Shown here one piece after another: positions 1 through 13,733 of a stretch of 64,000 nucleotides of DNA (positions are counted from its first letter, which is position 1; every line of letters begins with the position of its first letter). Under the pieces are notes generated by a model that made no database searches, was not told where the DNA came from, and worked only from the letters and a program-made list of their open reading frames with translations. A program made the position numbers and the translations under genes. This stretch comes from Apostichopus japonicus. Taxonomy: Eukaryota; Echinodermata; Holothuroidea; Aspidochirotida; Stichopodidae. The DNA is taken from positions 25,005,213-25,069,212 of the forward strand of contig NC_092574.1 in assembly GCF_037975245.1 (NCBI RefSeq). The letters run 5' to 3'.

Positions 1-750
1 TCTTGTTTGATTCAGCTTCACGATTCCAGGTACTATACTTTAAGTATGCCCAGGGTTGGCCAGAACAAACAGCAGTTTTGTATTTTAATAACAACAATTA
101 TGCAAACCTAATGGGAAAAACGTGAAATTTTAGTCCCTGAGTTTTTATCCTGACTGCTGAGGTGGAGGGAAAAAAAAAAAAAAAAAATCGGCGCTGTCGG
201 TCATGTCAGGAATATAGCTACTGTAGCAGGTACAGTAGTTCCACTTGTTATGTACTGTAAGTCCACAATAATGTGTACATTAAACACCTGAAAAGTCATC
301 AGACTTCAAAGCTTGAAAAATATTATGACCGGTGGTGAGTTTTCGTTGTTTTTTTGTTGTACCTGTATATATATGTATATAATTGCATGAAATTAATAAA
401 CCCTTGGACTCTCTGGTTATATGATTATTTACATTCTTGTGGGTTCATTAGCCATCATTTCAGGAGATGCCTTAACGTTTAATATACACAAACTGTATAG
501 TGCAGCTCTATTATATTCAGTTGTAAGCTGGTATGAGATAGCTTAAATTCAAAGGAGGTTGATCATCAATGGTTAAAACAATTGCAACACAGTGAACTGA
601 ACAAAAGACAGACAGTAGCTCTTAATTTCAATAATAAAACCTTTTAAGTTTGGAGAGGTAGAATATTTCATTGTTTGAAGTAATCATATCGACGCTTTCA
701 CTCGATATAACAAATAAAGGTGCCTCTTGAAAGTGACTGTGAATTTGACG

Positions 751-860
751 TCATATTTATTTACACAGTTGCAAGTCTGGGAGAGATTCCGTTCCATTAC
801 CGTAGTTACTACCACAGTCCTCAGTGCTGATGCCTTAGTATTAGTCTATGATATTACTTG
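751..860 (+). pseudogene. Degenerate tandem copy of the RAB30 exon acceptor and 5' half
   Basis: The acceptor region and first ~90 bases of the RAB30 exon occur twice in tandem, 109 bp apart (acceptor-exon borders at 769 and 878). The first copy lacks the 14 bases encoding the DTAGQ core, carries a small insertion after ACCACAG and runs straight into the second copy, so it cannot encode the GTPase. It is either a local duplication or an assembly join of two alleles. Confidence 0.8.
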
Positions 861-877
861 ATATTTTATTTACACAG

Positions 878-1061
878 TTGCAAGTCTGGGATACGGCAGG
901 CCAGGAGAGATTCCGTTCCATTACGCAGAGTTACTACCACAGTGCTGATGCCTTAGTATTAGTCTATGATATTACTTCCCGTGAGAGTTTCAACTCCTTA
1001 CCAGGCTGGGTCAAGGAGGTGGAGCAGTATGCCAGTCGGAAAATCATCTCGGTCTTAGTAG
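878..1061 (+). CDS. RAB30: RAB30-like exon with WDTAGQ switch II
   Basis: Acceptor TTTACACAG precedes 878 and donor G|GTAAG follows 1061. The exon starts in phase 0 (LQVWDTAGQERF) and ends in phase 1 (VLV plus one base). It carries the G3 box and the alpha-3 region up to the NKxD motif, which lies in the next exon. Confidence 0.85.
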
Positions 1062-2535
1062 GTAAGAATGTGGGGAACAATCGCCATCTTTCATTATCTG
1101 CCGCTAAAATTCTTGCTCTCCGGGGAAATGAAACGATGATTGTGCCCAGAAATTATTTTAGACTTGTTATATCATTTTCAACCAATGAAATGCTTTGAGC
1201 TATTTTTGTTTCTGTAGCTATTCCAGTTGTCAAGATATTCAAGCTTTAAAATAGGTTTATTTTGTCTGGAATGCTCCTTAAAGGCCGAATCACTGATGAT
1301 GTTGGCTCCTCAGTCCAGACTCATCTTATTCCATTAGTTTAGTTTAGTTTAGTAGAAAAAAAGGATCAGGAGGGACACTTAAGTCCCCATCAAGGACCCT
1401 ATAGAGAGAGATAAAAAACTGAAGACACAAACACTCAGACCCGATTACAATGCTTAAAGTGCTTGTCCAAAGCATTCTTAAACTCATTGACACTACTTGC
1501 AAGTACAACTTTCTCAGGCAAACCATTCCACTCATTCACAACCCTATTAGAAAAAAAGTTATGCGGAATATTAATCCTACTATGTAACTTTTGGAGTTTA
1601 AGACAATGACCTCTGGTACAACTACTGTTAGCAAACATGAAAAAGTCAGTAAAGGATAAATTGTAGAAACCATACACAATCTTGAAAACCTGAATCAAGT
1701 CACCACGTAGCCTCCTAGGCTCCACTGTGGTGAGATTCAACAGTTGTAACCGCCTATAATAAGGAACACTCTTTAAGGAACTAATCATCCTAGTAGCCTT
1801 CCTCTGGACCTTCTCAAGTACTTCCTTATCCTTAGCAAAATATGGGTTCCAAGCCTGCACAGCATACTCCAGATGAGGCCTAACCTTGAACTGCTTATAA
1901 AGCCTAACTACAGTACAAAGCCTAACTACGATTGCACAGTAATATCAGGAAGTAACATTGTTCAGTATTATGAGAGAAAAATAAACTTTTTAAAGGAAAG
2001 ACTACTTCAAATTTTGCGATGGAATAATTCCATATTTACAGCCAAGCAATGATAACGATAGGAGCTGATACTACAGTATAGGTGTTTTAATGTGAGATCA
2101 ATTTAATTTAATTATAGTTAGTTTACAGGTGTCTCGTTAGCATCAATTCACTATCTAGGCTTCCCTTATCAACATCCGCTCACCTACATTGAAGTAAAGT
2201 TGATACTGTAAGTCCTCACAAACATGTCCTCCAGCATGTACAGTAGCCCTGTGGAGCCAGAATGGAGCAAACGTGTCATCTTTTTGCCTCCCACAGGAAA
2301 CAAACTGGACCTTCACAAAGAGCGAGAAATCACTATAGAAGAAGGGAACAGCTGCGCAGAATCCCACAACATGCGTTGCTTAGAAACTTCAGCCAAGGAC
2401 TCTGACAATGTCGACAGGCTTTTCCTGGACATTGCAGTGGAACTGACCAACAACGTACGCAACGTGGAAATAAAGAGCGGACCTGTTGAAGAGGAAATCC
2501 GAGACCACGGATCTGTTCAGGGCTGTTGTCGGTAA
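878..2535 (+). CDS. RAB30: Rab GTPase, RAB30-like, C-terminal two exons (partial gene)
   Basis: Small GTPase of the Rab family that cycles between GTP and GDP on Golgi-type membranes (family knowledge for RAB30). Two exons are visible, 878-1061 and 2297-2535, and together encode about 140 residues of the roughly 200 usual for Rab30. They show the switch II motif WDTAGQERFRSITQSYY, the specific stretch VEQYAS-K-I-VLVG, the guanine-binding NKLDL, the G5 motif ETSAKDSDN, and a C-terminus ending GCCR, a CCX-type geranylgeranylation site. The join GTA-G|GA-AAC restores VLVGNKLDL exactly across the intron, which has donor GTAAGA and acceptor CCACAG. The P-loop and switch I exons must lie left of the window. 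RAB30 rather than another Rab is chosen from the ITQSYY and EQYAS signatures. The tail differs from the vertebrate CCNFN-type ending. Confidence 0.85.
1337..1926 (-). mobile_element. 5'-truncated non-LTR retrotransposon (CR1/L2/jockey-like) 3' end
   Basis: On the - strand this reads the end of a LINE reverse transcriptase ORF: RPHLEYAVQAWNPY, then a YYRRLQLLNL block, RRLRGDLIQVFKIVYG, and a terminal VVNEWNGLPEKVV followed by a stop at 1435. These blocks are diagnostic of the C-terminus of CR1/L2/jockey-group RTs. The 3' end finishes in a short (CTAAA)n tail at 1337-1352. The 5' side is truncated near 1910-1926. It lies in the RAB30 intron, antisense to it. Confidence 0.85.
2297..2535 (+). CDS. 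RAB30: RAB30-like terminal coding exon
   Basis: Acceptor CCTCCCACAG precedes 2297 and the stop is TAA at 2533-2535. The exon encodes NKLDLHKEREI, CLETSAKDSDNVDRLFLDIA, a hypervariable tail, and the prenylatable pair CC followed by R. Confidence 0.87.
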
Positions 2536-4769
2536 CTAGCGATTTAAATGCCATTGTTTTGTTTTTTCACATTGATATTTACATATATATGCAATAGTAT
2601 CCTACCATGATATCTGTATGGCTTTATTATCATCAAAGGTTCATTTTTTTTTCATTTAAAAAAAAAAAAAATTATGCCTCTCTTTCCTTAATTCTTTTAC
2701 TCTTCATTTTAGTGCAATTCTTAAGTATGCAGTGTTTATAGGCATATATTTATGCATCTTCTTAAAATACTTCTTCAAATATTGATAAAGACAAGATATG
2801 CCATTATATAATAGGCTTGATGGATGCTGGTGTGAAGTTGAATCCCTGCAATTTCATTCTCTCCCCCCCCCCCCCTCCCATGAAGTTGAATACCCACATT
2901 ATCATTTACTCCTCCCTCATACCCCCTCTCCCTTGCTTCCCTTTTTCTTTTGTTGCCTTGTTGTATGTTTGATTGAAGATTGAATTGTGTTATGTTTAGG
3001 GAAACCTTGAGAAAAGCAGAAGATGGCTTGTTATTGTACAAAATACTATTCATATTGTCTTGTTCCTATCCAAAGAGAATTTTCAAAGTCAACTCCTGCA
3101 GTGTTTCACTTTCTGTCGTACCGTCGTTAAAAATCGTCTATTTGTGATTTTTACACATAGTTTGATGATGAAACGTGTACGACGCTGATACTTCTTCCAT
3201 AGTCTATGTATGCCATTGATTAATTAAGCCCTGCTGCCAGGTATGATTTCTACATGCATCTCTGTAGGTGGCCATCTAGTGCTTAATTAGCAAGCTTTTC
3301 CAATTCAATTAGGCCATATGTTGATACATTAAGTATGACTACTTTCAGATGTATTTTCTGTCGGTAGAAATCCTGTTTCATCTTTCTGACTTTTTTAGGC
3401 CTGGTCTGAGCAATGCAAACATTTATATGATCTAACTTAACAGGAAAAGAACTCGTCATAATAAGTATCTGAATTACTGTAATCAGAATTGCAAGATTCG
3501 TCTACATTATGGTTTGTGCTCAAATTTCCAGTGACGGTTAGTGCTTGAAGAAGTTTGGAAAAGATGTTGCCATAAATATACTAAATTGTCTGGAATTAAT
3601 GACTGGACTAGGTAAAGAGTCAGGAAACTTAGGAGCAGTGACTTGACAGTGACTCAAACATGAGAATACTTTCTTCAACTTTTCCCAGTTTAGATTCAGT
3701 ATTGTTAATACTTTCAATCATGCCCAGGGTAACTTAGCCAAGTTTTCAGCCTCGAAATAATTCTTTGTTTCGAAATAAGTGAATATTTATTACCATCCGT
3801 GGTGTGTAGAGGAACATATTTTCGTCGGAAGACATTACCCCGGACGATTTTAATGTATGTGCAAATAGGCTACGGTAGTCTTGCAGTTTTTCTTCAAAAC
3901 AATTTTAAGCAAACTGCCGGCCAGATATGTTTTGTTGGATATATTATATGAACTGGAAATATTGCAATTTACAGCCATACTTTTCTTTTCTCAGAAACTG
4001 TGCAATAACTAACTTACAGAAAGATGAATCATTTTTTTTTTCATTTTTATGCATAACTTTTATCATTACTTTCTTTTTTTTTTCAATTGAGAAGATGATG
4101 TACTTAACATTCAGCTGTGGGAGGTGCTTCATAACGGTGATTACTTGAAATATTGTATAATATCATAATGCTTTTAAACATGTGCAAATAGAAATTGGCA
4201 TAAAAGCCTTTTTTTCCTTTTTTCTTTATGATCGTTAAGGATGTGTTTAAGACATGTTTCTGTTACTAGAACTGCCCATGAGACAATTACAGATTTGTAC
4301 ATGAATCCATTTTAACTCTACTTACGTACAATGTATGTTTATGTAACTGCCATTTAAATGCCCTACAGTGAAGAAGGTTTGAAGTTTCATCACTTTAACA
4401 TTGGTTTGATAGATCCTTGTATTAAAGAGATTAATTTGTATTTGGAATGGTTATATCGATGTGCTAAATAATTCTGTATGACACAAAGAGTAAATTTGGA
4501 TAGGATTTTAATTGTTTATTGTTTGTATGCAATGTGAGATATTAATTCATAAAGGATGGGAAAGTGACAATCCAAAAACAAGTTTGACAGAATTGTAAAG
4601 AAAAAGTGGAATTTGATGGACCGTATCATTCCAGCTAGGGCTTTGTAGGGTATATATGTTAGGACTGATATATGTTTAGGATTAATGTTAGTATGCTGTG
4701 GATGAATCAAACATATATCTTTTGATTTTTTTTTTTTTTTTTAGTCAACTGAACGAAAGGAAAAATAAA
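2536..4769 (+). other. Probable RAB30 3' untranslated region and flank
   Basis: AT-rich sequence with no convincing coding frame after the RAB30 stop. Candidate poly(A) signals on the + strand are ATTAAA at 4421-4426 and AATAAA at 4764-4769. Where the transcript really ends cannot be decided from sequence alone. Confidence 0.35.
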
Positions 4770-5486
4770 TATTAAGGTAATTTCTATGATGGGTAATTGA
4801 TCAGGGTAATTAATATGAAGGTTTATTTATTTATTTATTTTTTTTGGCTTGTGTCATTCACGTTGATGGTACTAGGTCAACATTTTGGAACTTTTCAGGA
4901 GTTTGGTGTTTTCTAATAGAATTGTACAGTAATATTCCATTGTGCATCTCTGTGCCATAGTCACACATCATACCAAAATTTGGATTCAAAAGAGACTTAA
5001 AGATACCAGGTTTTATTCAATAAGTGCTTGTGTTACTTAGCCTCGAGAGAAGTGCTGGATGACACAATTGAAGAACAGAACTGATTTTGGAAAAGACTTC
5101 GGAGAAAACTATGTCAATGACACACATATTATGTTAAAATCTCAGGTTTGGACAAAATATTTCAAAAACACAAACTCGACAAAAATTGCTACCTAATTAG
5201 CCAGCCACTTATTTTTAAAGTTATTTGGCTGCAATATACATTTTCAGACATTTTAGTAATTTTTTGCCATTGTGAAAGTGAGGAGAAAAAAAAGTCAAAA
5301 TTAGAAAAATGCTTATTTACTGCAAAACGCCTGTGTACCTCATATTATCAACTGCTGCAAATTTTTCAACCATTCATGTGATTTTTTATATATATGACAA
5401 GTGACGAAATTTTGTTTTATTCATTAGCTTCAACTAAATTATCTCATTTCTGCTTTGGAAGAAGATTCTTTCTAGAATCAGAGCGT

Positions 5487-5940
5487 GTTGGACATCTTTA
5501 TAACACTCTCCATACATGTAAAGGTACTGTCTTACAGTACCTATTTATGTATGGAGAGTGTTGGACATCTTTATAACACTCTCCATACATATATAGGGAC
5601 TATTACAGTACCTATATATGTATGAAAAGTGTTGGACATCTTTATAACACTCTCCATACATATATAGGTACTGTATTAGAGTACCTACTGTATATATGTA
5701 TGAAGAGTGTTGGACATCTTTATAACACTCTCCATACATATATAGATACTGTATTACAGTACCTGCATATGTATGGAGAGTGTTAAACATCTTTTTAACA
5801 CTCTCCATACATATGTAGGTACCGTAACATCTTTTTAACACTCTCCACACACATATAGGTACCGTGACATCATTTAACACTCTCCACACACATATAGGTA
5901 CCGTAACATCTTTTTAACACTCTCCACACACATATAAGTA
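5487..5940. repeat. Palindromic minisatellite, mixed ~75-bp and ~55-bp units
   Basis: Repeated AACACTCTCCATACATATATAGG is followed by its own inverse (CCTATATATGTATGGAGAGTGTT) around a GTACTGTATTACAGTAC centre, so the first four to five units are near-perfect inverted repeats. From about 5810 the units shorten to ~55 bp, keep only one arm and use CACACACATA. The array could fold into cruciforms. Confidence 0.85.
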
Positions 5941-7329
5941 AAGTAACATTTCTTGATGTTAGTGTCTTCTGCAATGCAAAAAGCAAACAAAGGTTGATAA
6001 AAGCACACAAAAAAAGTGTACATGAAATCTTAATCCTAGCAAGATATATATTTTGCCTCAGTTGTAAGGATATTCTGTCTACTTTACTGTACATACCAGC
6101 TGATAAAAAAGCAGTTTGGTAACAGATTTGTTCCATTTACTAGAATAATTTATCTCTGGAAAGTACATTTCCTTTCTGTGGCATTAATATAACATTTTCT
6201 TTCTGTTCTACTGTATTTGCATTAATATTAAGACAATTGGGCTGAGAGTACTTTATTCATCACCGATTATTCTGACGTTTAATTTGCAAATTGTCAAGGT
6301 TGTGCAATTGAGGAATAAACCCTAATGATAGTACACCTCGTTTCTAATGAAAGGCTTACAATTTTGTGCAATTTATTGAAATCATGAATTTATCTCTATT
6401 AATATGAATTATTTTAATAATGCTCTGTCTCATCGGTTTGAAAGTTCTACGTTACTCTCTTTATTTGTGCAATTTGATATTAATTTTAAAATGAGATATG
6501 TTTTGTAATTCCGTGTGATGTTTAAATTTTGCAACTTTTAACATATGCATTGCAGTACCATTATATCAAAAAACGAGTTGATGAGGTGGTAAGACAAGAA
6601 GGCTTGCAGGTTGTCCTAGGAGAGGATGCCCGGAGAGGAGGGGGGGGGGGGGGTAGAGGGAGTTTGCTATGGGTTTGGGATAGTATAAATGTTTTTCTGT
6701 GTTTGTGAATTGAAAGGCAGATTTTTGTAAAGAAAAAAACATTCTTTGTCGACTTCCATGCATTTGTAACATAGCCTTGATTCAGCTTTCAACTTTTCTT
6801 CCAAGTCTTGAAACAGCAAGTTTTCCTCCCAAAATGATTCCTCAAACTTAACACAGCCTTTTCCTTTTCCTGGTGCTTGTAGTTAAACATGTGCCAGTAA
6901 TCTTTTTTTATATTTTTGGTTGTGTCATTGTGTACATTTTGCTTATTGTGGCTAGTATGTTAAAAGTATTTAAGTTTTTTTCTGCAAAAAATATATGTTT
7001 AATTGGGCCTGCTATTACTATATATTTGTTTGTGTGTATTGGAATGCACAAAAGCAAGAATTTGAATTTTACTTGAGACTAACGATGTAAGTTTAAAGTG
7101 AAATCAGAAAATTGTACAATGTTGATTGACTTTCAAATTGGTTCTGATTTTGTTGAGGAAGAGACACTAGTTAGTGTCGCACCTCAGAGAGAAAGTTATT
7201 GTCGAGAAACCAAAGTTTTGGGAATTCAGAGGTTTTGAGGAGTATTTCTGGACTCTTAATGGAGTGAGAGCTATGGAATGTTATTGCTAGGTGAACTTCT
7301 GTTGTAATGACAACCACTATCTTAACACA

Positions 7330-7686
7330 CAATTATCTTTAACTTTGCGGCCACATTGAAGTTAGCAACCAATTACCTTTAACTTTGCGGCCACATTGGA
7401 CTTAATATAGCAACCAATGATCTTTAACTTTGCCACCACATTGAACTTATAAACCAGTTATCTTTAACTTTGCGGCCACATTGAAGTTAGCAACCACTTA
7501 TCTTTGACTGTGCGACCACATTGAAGTTAGCAACCAATCATTTTTAACTTTGTGGCCACATTGAAGTTAGCAACCAATTATCTTTAACTTTGTGGTCACA
7601 TTGAAGTTAGCAACCAATTTTCTTTAACTTTGTGGCCACATTGAAGTTAGCAACCAGTTATCTTTAACTTTACCACCACATTGAAG
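7330..7686. repeat. 40-bp minisatellite, about nine copies
   Basis: The unit contains TTATCTTTAACTTTGCGGCC, then ACATTGAAGTTAGCAACCAA. Copies differ by point changes such as GCGG/GTGG/ACCA, and one copy has an insertion at 7400. No gene is next to it. Confidence 0.88.
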
Positions 7687-9566
7687 ATGATGTGAAAGCT
7701 TTGTTGTAATGAGTCTAGATTCGAGTCACTCATTTTCAAAAGTTACTCAAAGTCAAAACTTCAAAAGTGATTAAAAAAAAAGAAATTGAAGCTTTTCCCA
7801 ATAGAGATATAACAGTGACTCGATTGAAAGAATCACAGGCAAAGACTTGACCTGATCCTTTGATAAATAAAGTGACTGGTTTACAAGACTAGGTGCAGGA
7901 AATAGAGCAATATTAGTATCATTAAAGTAGATAGCTGTAATAGTCAGGTTTAATCTTATCTATTGTAAACAAGTTATATCTTCCATAGAAGTGTATCTAT
8001 TTTATGTAATCATCTCAATCTTTCTTATCATAAAAATACAGTCAACACTGTGCATGCTCTTCATGGAGTAATTACCTCATGAAACATACGTATATAATAT
8101 ATTCTATAATCAGGAAATTTAATGAAAGGATCATTTAGTAATAGATTGTATGGGGCAATATTAATCATTGATATATACATAATAATGTTACTATAATGGC
8201 CCCCTTTGCCACAACAGGACAGAGAAACTGCCAATCACAACATGTATGCCTTGCATGTCCAAACTCAAAAAGAGTTTCTGCTGAAGTCAGTCATATCAAT
8301 ATGTTTCATTCTTTAAATTCTTTCAGAAAAACAATACTATAGATGCCACCAACTTAACCCTGATATAAACTATTATCTCATGGCATCGCTTTTAACATTT
8401 GCCAGATAAGTTGCCTTGTCTGTGACTCTGCAATTGAATACCAACCCTCATATTAAGACCTTCGTTTCCATATATTTTACACTTTTCCTCGCATTCTTAC
8501 CGTTCTCAGAAGAGGTGCTGTTTCCATCTGTTGTAGCATGTTCACTTATTTCTATCACAGGAATTACAGAATTTACCTTACAATGTATCTCAGAGAAATC
8601 GTAATTACATCGATGTATCATGGTGTCATTTTGTTACCTGCCCGTTTTGTTCGCTGTCACCGATCAGTAATCTTGTCGTACAGTTCTCACAGGAGCATGT
8701 TAAACATTTGCCCAAAATCATACGTTGCCCTTTCGGTAACTTCGCTGTGAATACGCACCTGCAAGATTGAAAGCCTTGTCTATTAATCTGTTTTATATTT
8801 CCTTGTATTCTTGCCATAGTCACAAGAGATGCTGTTTCACTTAGTTGCAGAAGTGTTTGTTTCTTTTTCTATCACAGGAGATTATCTAAATCACATTGAT
8901 TTCTCCAGTTGTTACTTATTAAATATTTGCCCATTACGTTGCCATAATGATCAGTTACCTTGCAGTGCGTACCAACCACAACATTAAATGCCTTACTGTT
9001 TTCATATTTTTCGAATTTTCTTTGTCAAACTTTCAATACTCACAAGAGGTGCTGTGTATATTTTTTAGTTGTTACTTGAAAGATTCCCATCCTGAAATAT
9101 TTTGTTTAAGCAGAAAGGAGACCCTTTTGTTTTATTAAATAATTTTCTTTTCATCTGTGAATATTGGTCATCGCTATATATGTGCATGTCTGAATAAATG
9201 ATGTAATATCCTAGTATAAACGAATTATGTGTTTGTGTTAATTTCCAGTTTTGTTACCTCGTCATTATCCATCTGCCAAAGACCATTTTGTCGAAATAGT
9301 TTGATTCAAATTTAAAAATTAGTTAAAATCAGCACTCTACATGGGAGCTATGGTTGTGAGATGAAGGTACCAAACCCTTGTCCCAGATAAACAGATGAAA
9401 TTTACCAAGAGTTGCTAGGAAGCTATGGGGACCATGTATGATTCTGCACTTCTCAGTAAATAATGACAGATTATCCAACATTCTCCGATTTATGTACTAA
9501 TTTCAGCAGATCAGTGGTTCGACATGCTAAATTTAGTAAAACCAAGGAGTAGAAAGCGTTACACAG

Positions 9567-9584
9567 GCAGGCAGGCAGGCAGGA
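9567..9584. repeat. (GGCA)n microsatellite
   Basis: Short run of the tetranucleotide GGCA at the start of a non-coding stretch. Confidence 0.8.
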
Positions 9585-10088
9585 GTGAGCTGAAAATCAT
9601 TAAGTTCAAGGCCAGGCTGTTTATATGCAGCCTCATAAAGATTGCTGCTATTTCTCTTATCAATGTCAACTGTATGAACACAGTTGATAATGCCTGCCTG
9701 AGATGTACAGTATGACTGGACTAGCATTCAATAGAACTGACCAATGCAAGGCCACAAGAGCTCATTACTAACAAACCTGTGACCACTTTTCATACAAGTA
9801 CCCAACTGATATAAATATTATTAGACTGTGGGAGACCAGGCATCCTATGACAGGAGATTGATCAATAATTATTTACAAAGCGCTATTATCTACTTTACTA
9901 AATGTAATCTAGATAAGCCAAGTCCATACTATGCTCAAGTCTGTTCTGTATAGGCTGTACAGTTTCAACATAGATTGTTGAGTGACTGAAGGATTGTAGA
10001 TGATGAATCATGAGAGTAAAGGATAGTATGCTTTCTTGGGTCATGAATTGGTTACAGTGTGAACATTAAAGGTTAGGGGAGGGGGGGA

Positions 10089-10396
10089 CAGTGGCGGAGC
10101 GTCCATACAGTCAGGGGGGCGGATGTCCCCCCTGACGGACTCAAATGGACTGCTGGCGCCCTTTTCAGCTTTTTACCACTTTTAACTTATTCACGATTAT
10201 TTATTTTTTTATTGCGCTCTCATCTATCTATTGACATTTTTCACATTTTGTTGGCGATGACACCTATTTATTCTTCGTTTATCTGCAAATCTACGCTCCG
10301 CGCCAACCCGTGGTGGCGCTCTGCTTAGATAGTGTCGAAAGCGCCCCTGCAGACCATTCTCGCCCCCCTTGACCAATACCTCTAGCTCCGCCACTG
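10089..10396. mobile_element. Non-autonomous hAT-like MITE, 308 bp
   Basis: Perfect 12-bp terminal inverted repeats: CAGTGGCGGAGC at 10089-10100 and its reverse complement at 10385-10396. Flanking 8-mers are GGGGGGGA and GGGGGAGA, consistent with an 8-bp target duplication inside a G tract. The interior is non-coding and includes a local palindrome (TCAGGGGGGC/GTCCCCCCTGA) next to the left end. Confidence 0.72.
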
Positions 10397-13300
10397 GGGG
10401 GAGAGGCACTGAATTGATTGTGAAAGCCACAATACCTAATCCTTGGACCACAATTCCAAATAATACCAACTGCTTCGTTTATAAACAGTTCCACTACTCA
10501 CAAGTAAATCTCATACATTAAATACAACAAGGTTCGTTTACACAGGGTTCCACCAGTCACAGGTAGGTCTGTTACATAAAATACCAAAAGTTTTTTTATT
10601 ACAGGGTTCCACTGGTCGACTTCCAGCAGGCCAAACATTACTGCACATGCCACACTTTGGATACCTGCGGTGTAGATGAATAAATCCTGACTATTAACAT
10701 TAAATCAAGGAAGTGTGAAATATTATATAAGAATCACATTACTGCAAAGATGTAAACAACAACAACAACAAAGATTTCACACGATACAGTCCTGTTGTTT
10801 TTTATTCTTTTTATTGCACTTTTGATAATAGGAAATATATAATTGAATTAAAGTTAATTTCCATTTTCAACTGTGGTACCAAAACAATTTACAAGCAAAT
10901 GACCTGCGAAGTGAAAAGGTGACTTCATTTATAGTAAAACCGATTGTTGCAAGCTTTTGTATCCATTGGCAAATGGATGAAAATATTCCCTTTGACGATA
11001 ATACAGCATGCAAAATATTTGACAAACTCCCGAAATAGTCAATTTTTTATTCATAACACATAGAGTCGCCATCTCGGTTAGGAGTATCTCCATATCAAAT
11101 TAGACTTGTGTTTTGGAAAATAATGTGATTTATATATAGTTAGCAACAGATATCATAAGAATCAGATTTTAAAAACTGAACCCATAACCTCTACATCCAT
11201 TATCTAAGAGAATACAATCCAATCTTCCTTGAAATGAAACAGAGAACTTGGTATAAATCAAGATACAGCAAAGAATAAAGTAATGCCAAAGTGCCTGTTT
11301 GAATTAAAAAAAAAAAATTGAGGTTTGCATATAGCAGATCAAGCCCTCTTGTATTAAACACGGTAGTATGGAAGACCTCTATAAATACATTAATTTTTTT
11401 AACCCTTACCAATACCAGCCTTCATAATTACTGTTAACCCTCATACATCTTTCATAAGTTCACCGAGATCAAACAGAGAAAAAAAAAACTTTATAATAAT
11501 TAAAAGTTACAACACATTTGCAGGTCCGTAACTGGATCGTCAAGATGGTATAAATCGCAAAGGAAATTGGGAGGGGGAGAGGTGGGATGGAGGTGAGGAG
11601 GGGGTAGGTGGTAGGGACAGGGTGGGTGGTGGAGATGGGATGGTCATATGTTACCATAGAGTGTCACTGACCTGTTGATATAACACTAATTTCAACATAC
11701 AAAGAGATGGGCAGCACCAAGATATGTGTTCCATAAATGTGTTTATAACTACTAAGACATGTTTTGGTAGAATGTTTCAAGGGTGGGGAGGGGGGGTTGA
11801 GGTGGGAAAGGGGGAGCTTATATGGGGCCTCCTCTATCCATGTGCCTGCTAGAGTAATTCTTTATGTATGTAACTAGAGTATGGCTAAGTTGGTATGATA
11901 TGGATATCAAATTTATGAAATTGAGTATATGAAGCTATACATTGACTATAACGGTTAGGAGCATGATGAACTGAACTTACAAACATGCAAAGTTAATAGT
12001 CTCTTCCTAAAGGGGAGGGGGGGGGGGGGGTGATTCCATTAGTCTCAATATGATGGGACACAATGTCAGGCCTGGTGACTAGAGTCATAATTGTACGCAA
12101 ATACCACAGGATTTTTGTTTTTTGCACCAAGAAAAATGATAAATTGTTGTAGAATATTTGTAAATGTACATCGCAACCTCATCATGCATGAACATTCCAG
12201 GTGTAATAGTGAACCCATAATTGGTTATTCAAACAAGGATTATGAAAAGATTAAATATGAATTATAATAATGAAAAAACAGCCAAAAAAAAATCATAAAA
12301 CAGGAAAAAGAGAATTGAGAAATGAGAAGTTTAAATATAATGAAATGAAAAGGAAGAATAAATTATAAAAGCATGAAATCCATTTTCGGACTAACAAGCC
12401 AAAACTCTGGCAGTTGCAAGAAATTATCAGGTATTCACACACTTGGCTCTATTTAACTTAATATATCTATAGAGCTAAGACCCTGACTGATATTTTAGAA
12501 ACATGGAAGATAAAATTGAAAATCTTTATTAACTCTTTGCATAGTTAATGTAATAAATCCTGTTCTAAACTTGCAATTTTATTGGTTAGAATATTTATCA
12601 GGGGTACACCATGTTTGGTCTCAACTTATATACATTTGCAAAACCATTTTATTAATTCATTCTTCAGTTTTAATGCATACTTTACAGCAGCTCATTGAGG
12701 TTTGATTCTACCACTTCAACAACTTACACTTTAGATTAAAAATGACCTTACAAGAAAATCTGGTTTCTCCACAAGGGATAACCTTTTCAGTGATGAGCTA
12801 ATCAAAACTTGGTTTTCAAGTTCTACATTTTGGGTAGATATGAAATACCCATTAAACCCAAAAAAATTAACTTTATACAAAGTCTGATGAATATAGAATA
12901 ATTTTGTGAGCTTTAGGTAAGTTCTGTGGTAAAGGGATTATGGACCTAACATATATGCTCACATACTTATGAAATATATATATATATAGAGAGAAAAAAT
13001 CCAAATAAAATAAACAAATTTGCACAAAAAATTAACTTTGACTGTACAGTAATATTATTTCATTTTAGCTTAAGAAGAACGGAGAGATTGACCTACAGTA
13101 GGACCATTGAACATTCATAATTGTGCTCATTTGTGCTTCCAGACTTCCTCGACGTTTGGTAAAACACTGAATTACACTTGGAACTATAACTTGGCCACTT
13201 TTTTGCAGTAGGCTAATAACATTTCAGACTTCAAACTGAAAAACCTGTTATTCATATTAAAACATGTTCGTCCATATAATTCAGTAGTAAAAAACTTATT

Positions 13301-13685
13301 TATGAAAAACCAAAATAATGAAAGACTTCTCAAAAATCAGAAAGTAAAACAAAGTAAAACCAATCCAAAAGAAAACACCAGAAACAATGACTGGATATCG
13401 CTGTCCTTGAACCGATGTGACTACAAAATCAATCAAACATCTTGAAGCATCTCTTAAGTTTGATTTGCTGAGGCACTGTGTCAAAACAAAAAGCTGTAGT
13501 GGCTGCAAACTACCCTGCAGCTAGGTTGAAACAATATCAAAACAATAGAGCTTATCTCTGAAGACCAGCAGTACTTATTGACTGTGTGAAACTGCAACCC
13601 ACACAAGATTATGTCCTATACAGCCTGAAAGCATTTTGCTGTAGCCCCCTCACTATTCTAGTCTCGACACTGTGCCTTAATGCTT

Positions 13686-13733
13686 TGATGCTATTGGATG
13701 CTATCGAATGCTATTAGATGCTATCGGATGCTA
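13686..13733. repeat. Short 11-12-bp minisatellite
   Basis: Four to five tandem copies of GGATGCTATCG and variants. Confidence 0.75.

Noticed and set aside
7330-7686. CRISPR-like array
   Set aside because: Direct tandem repeats without unique spacers, in animal DNA.
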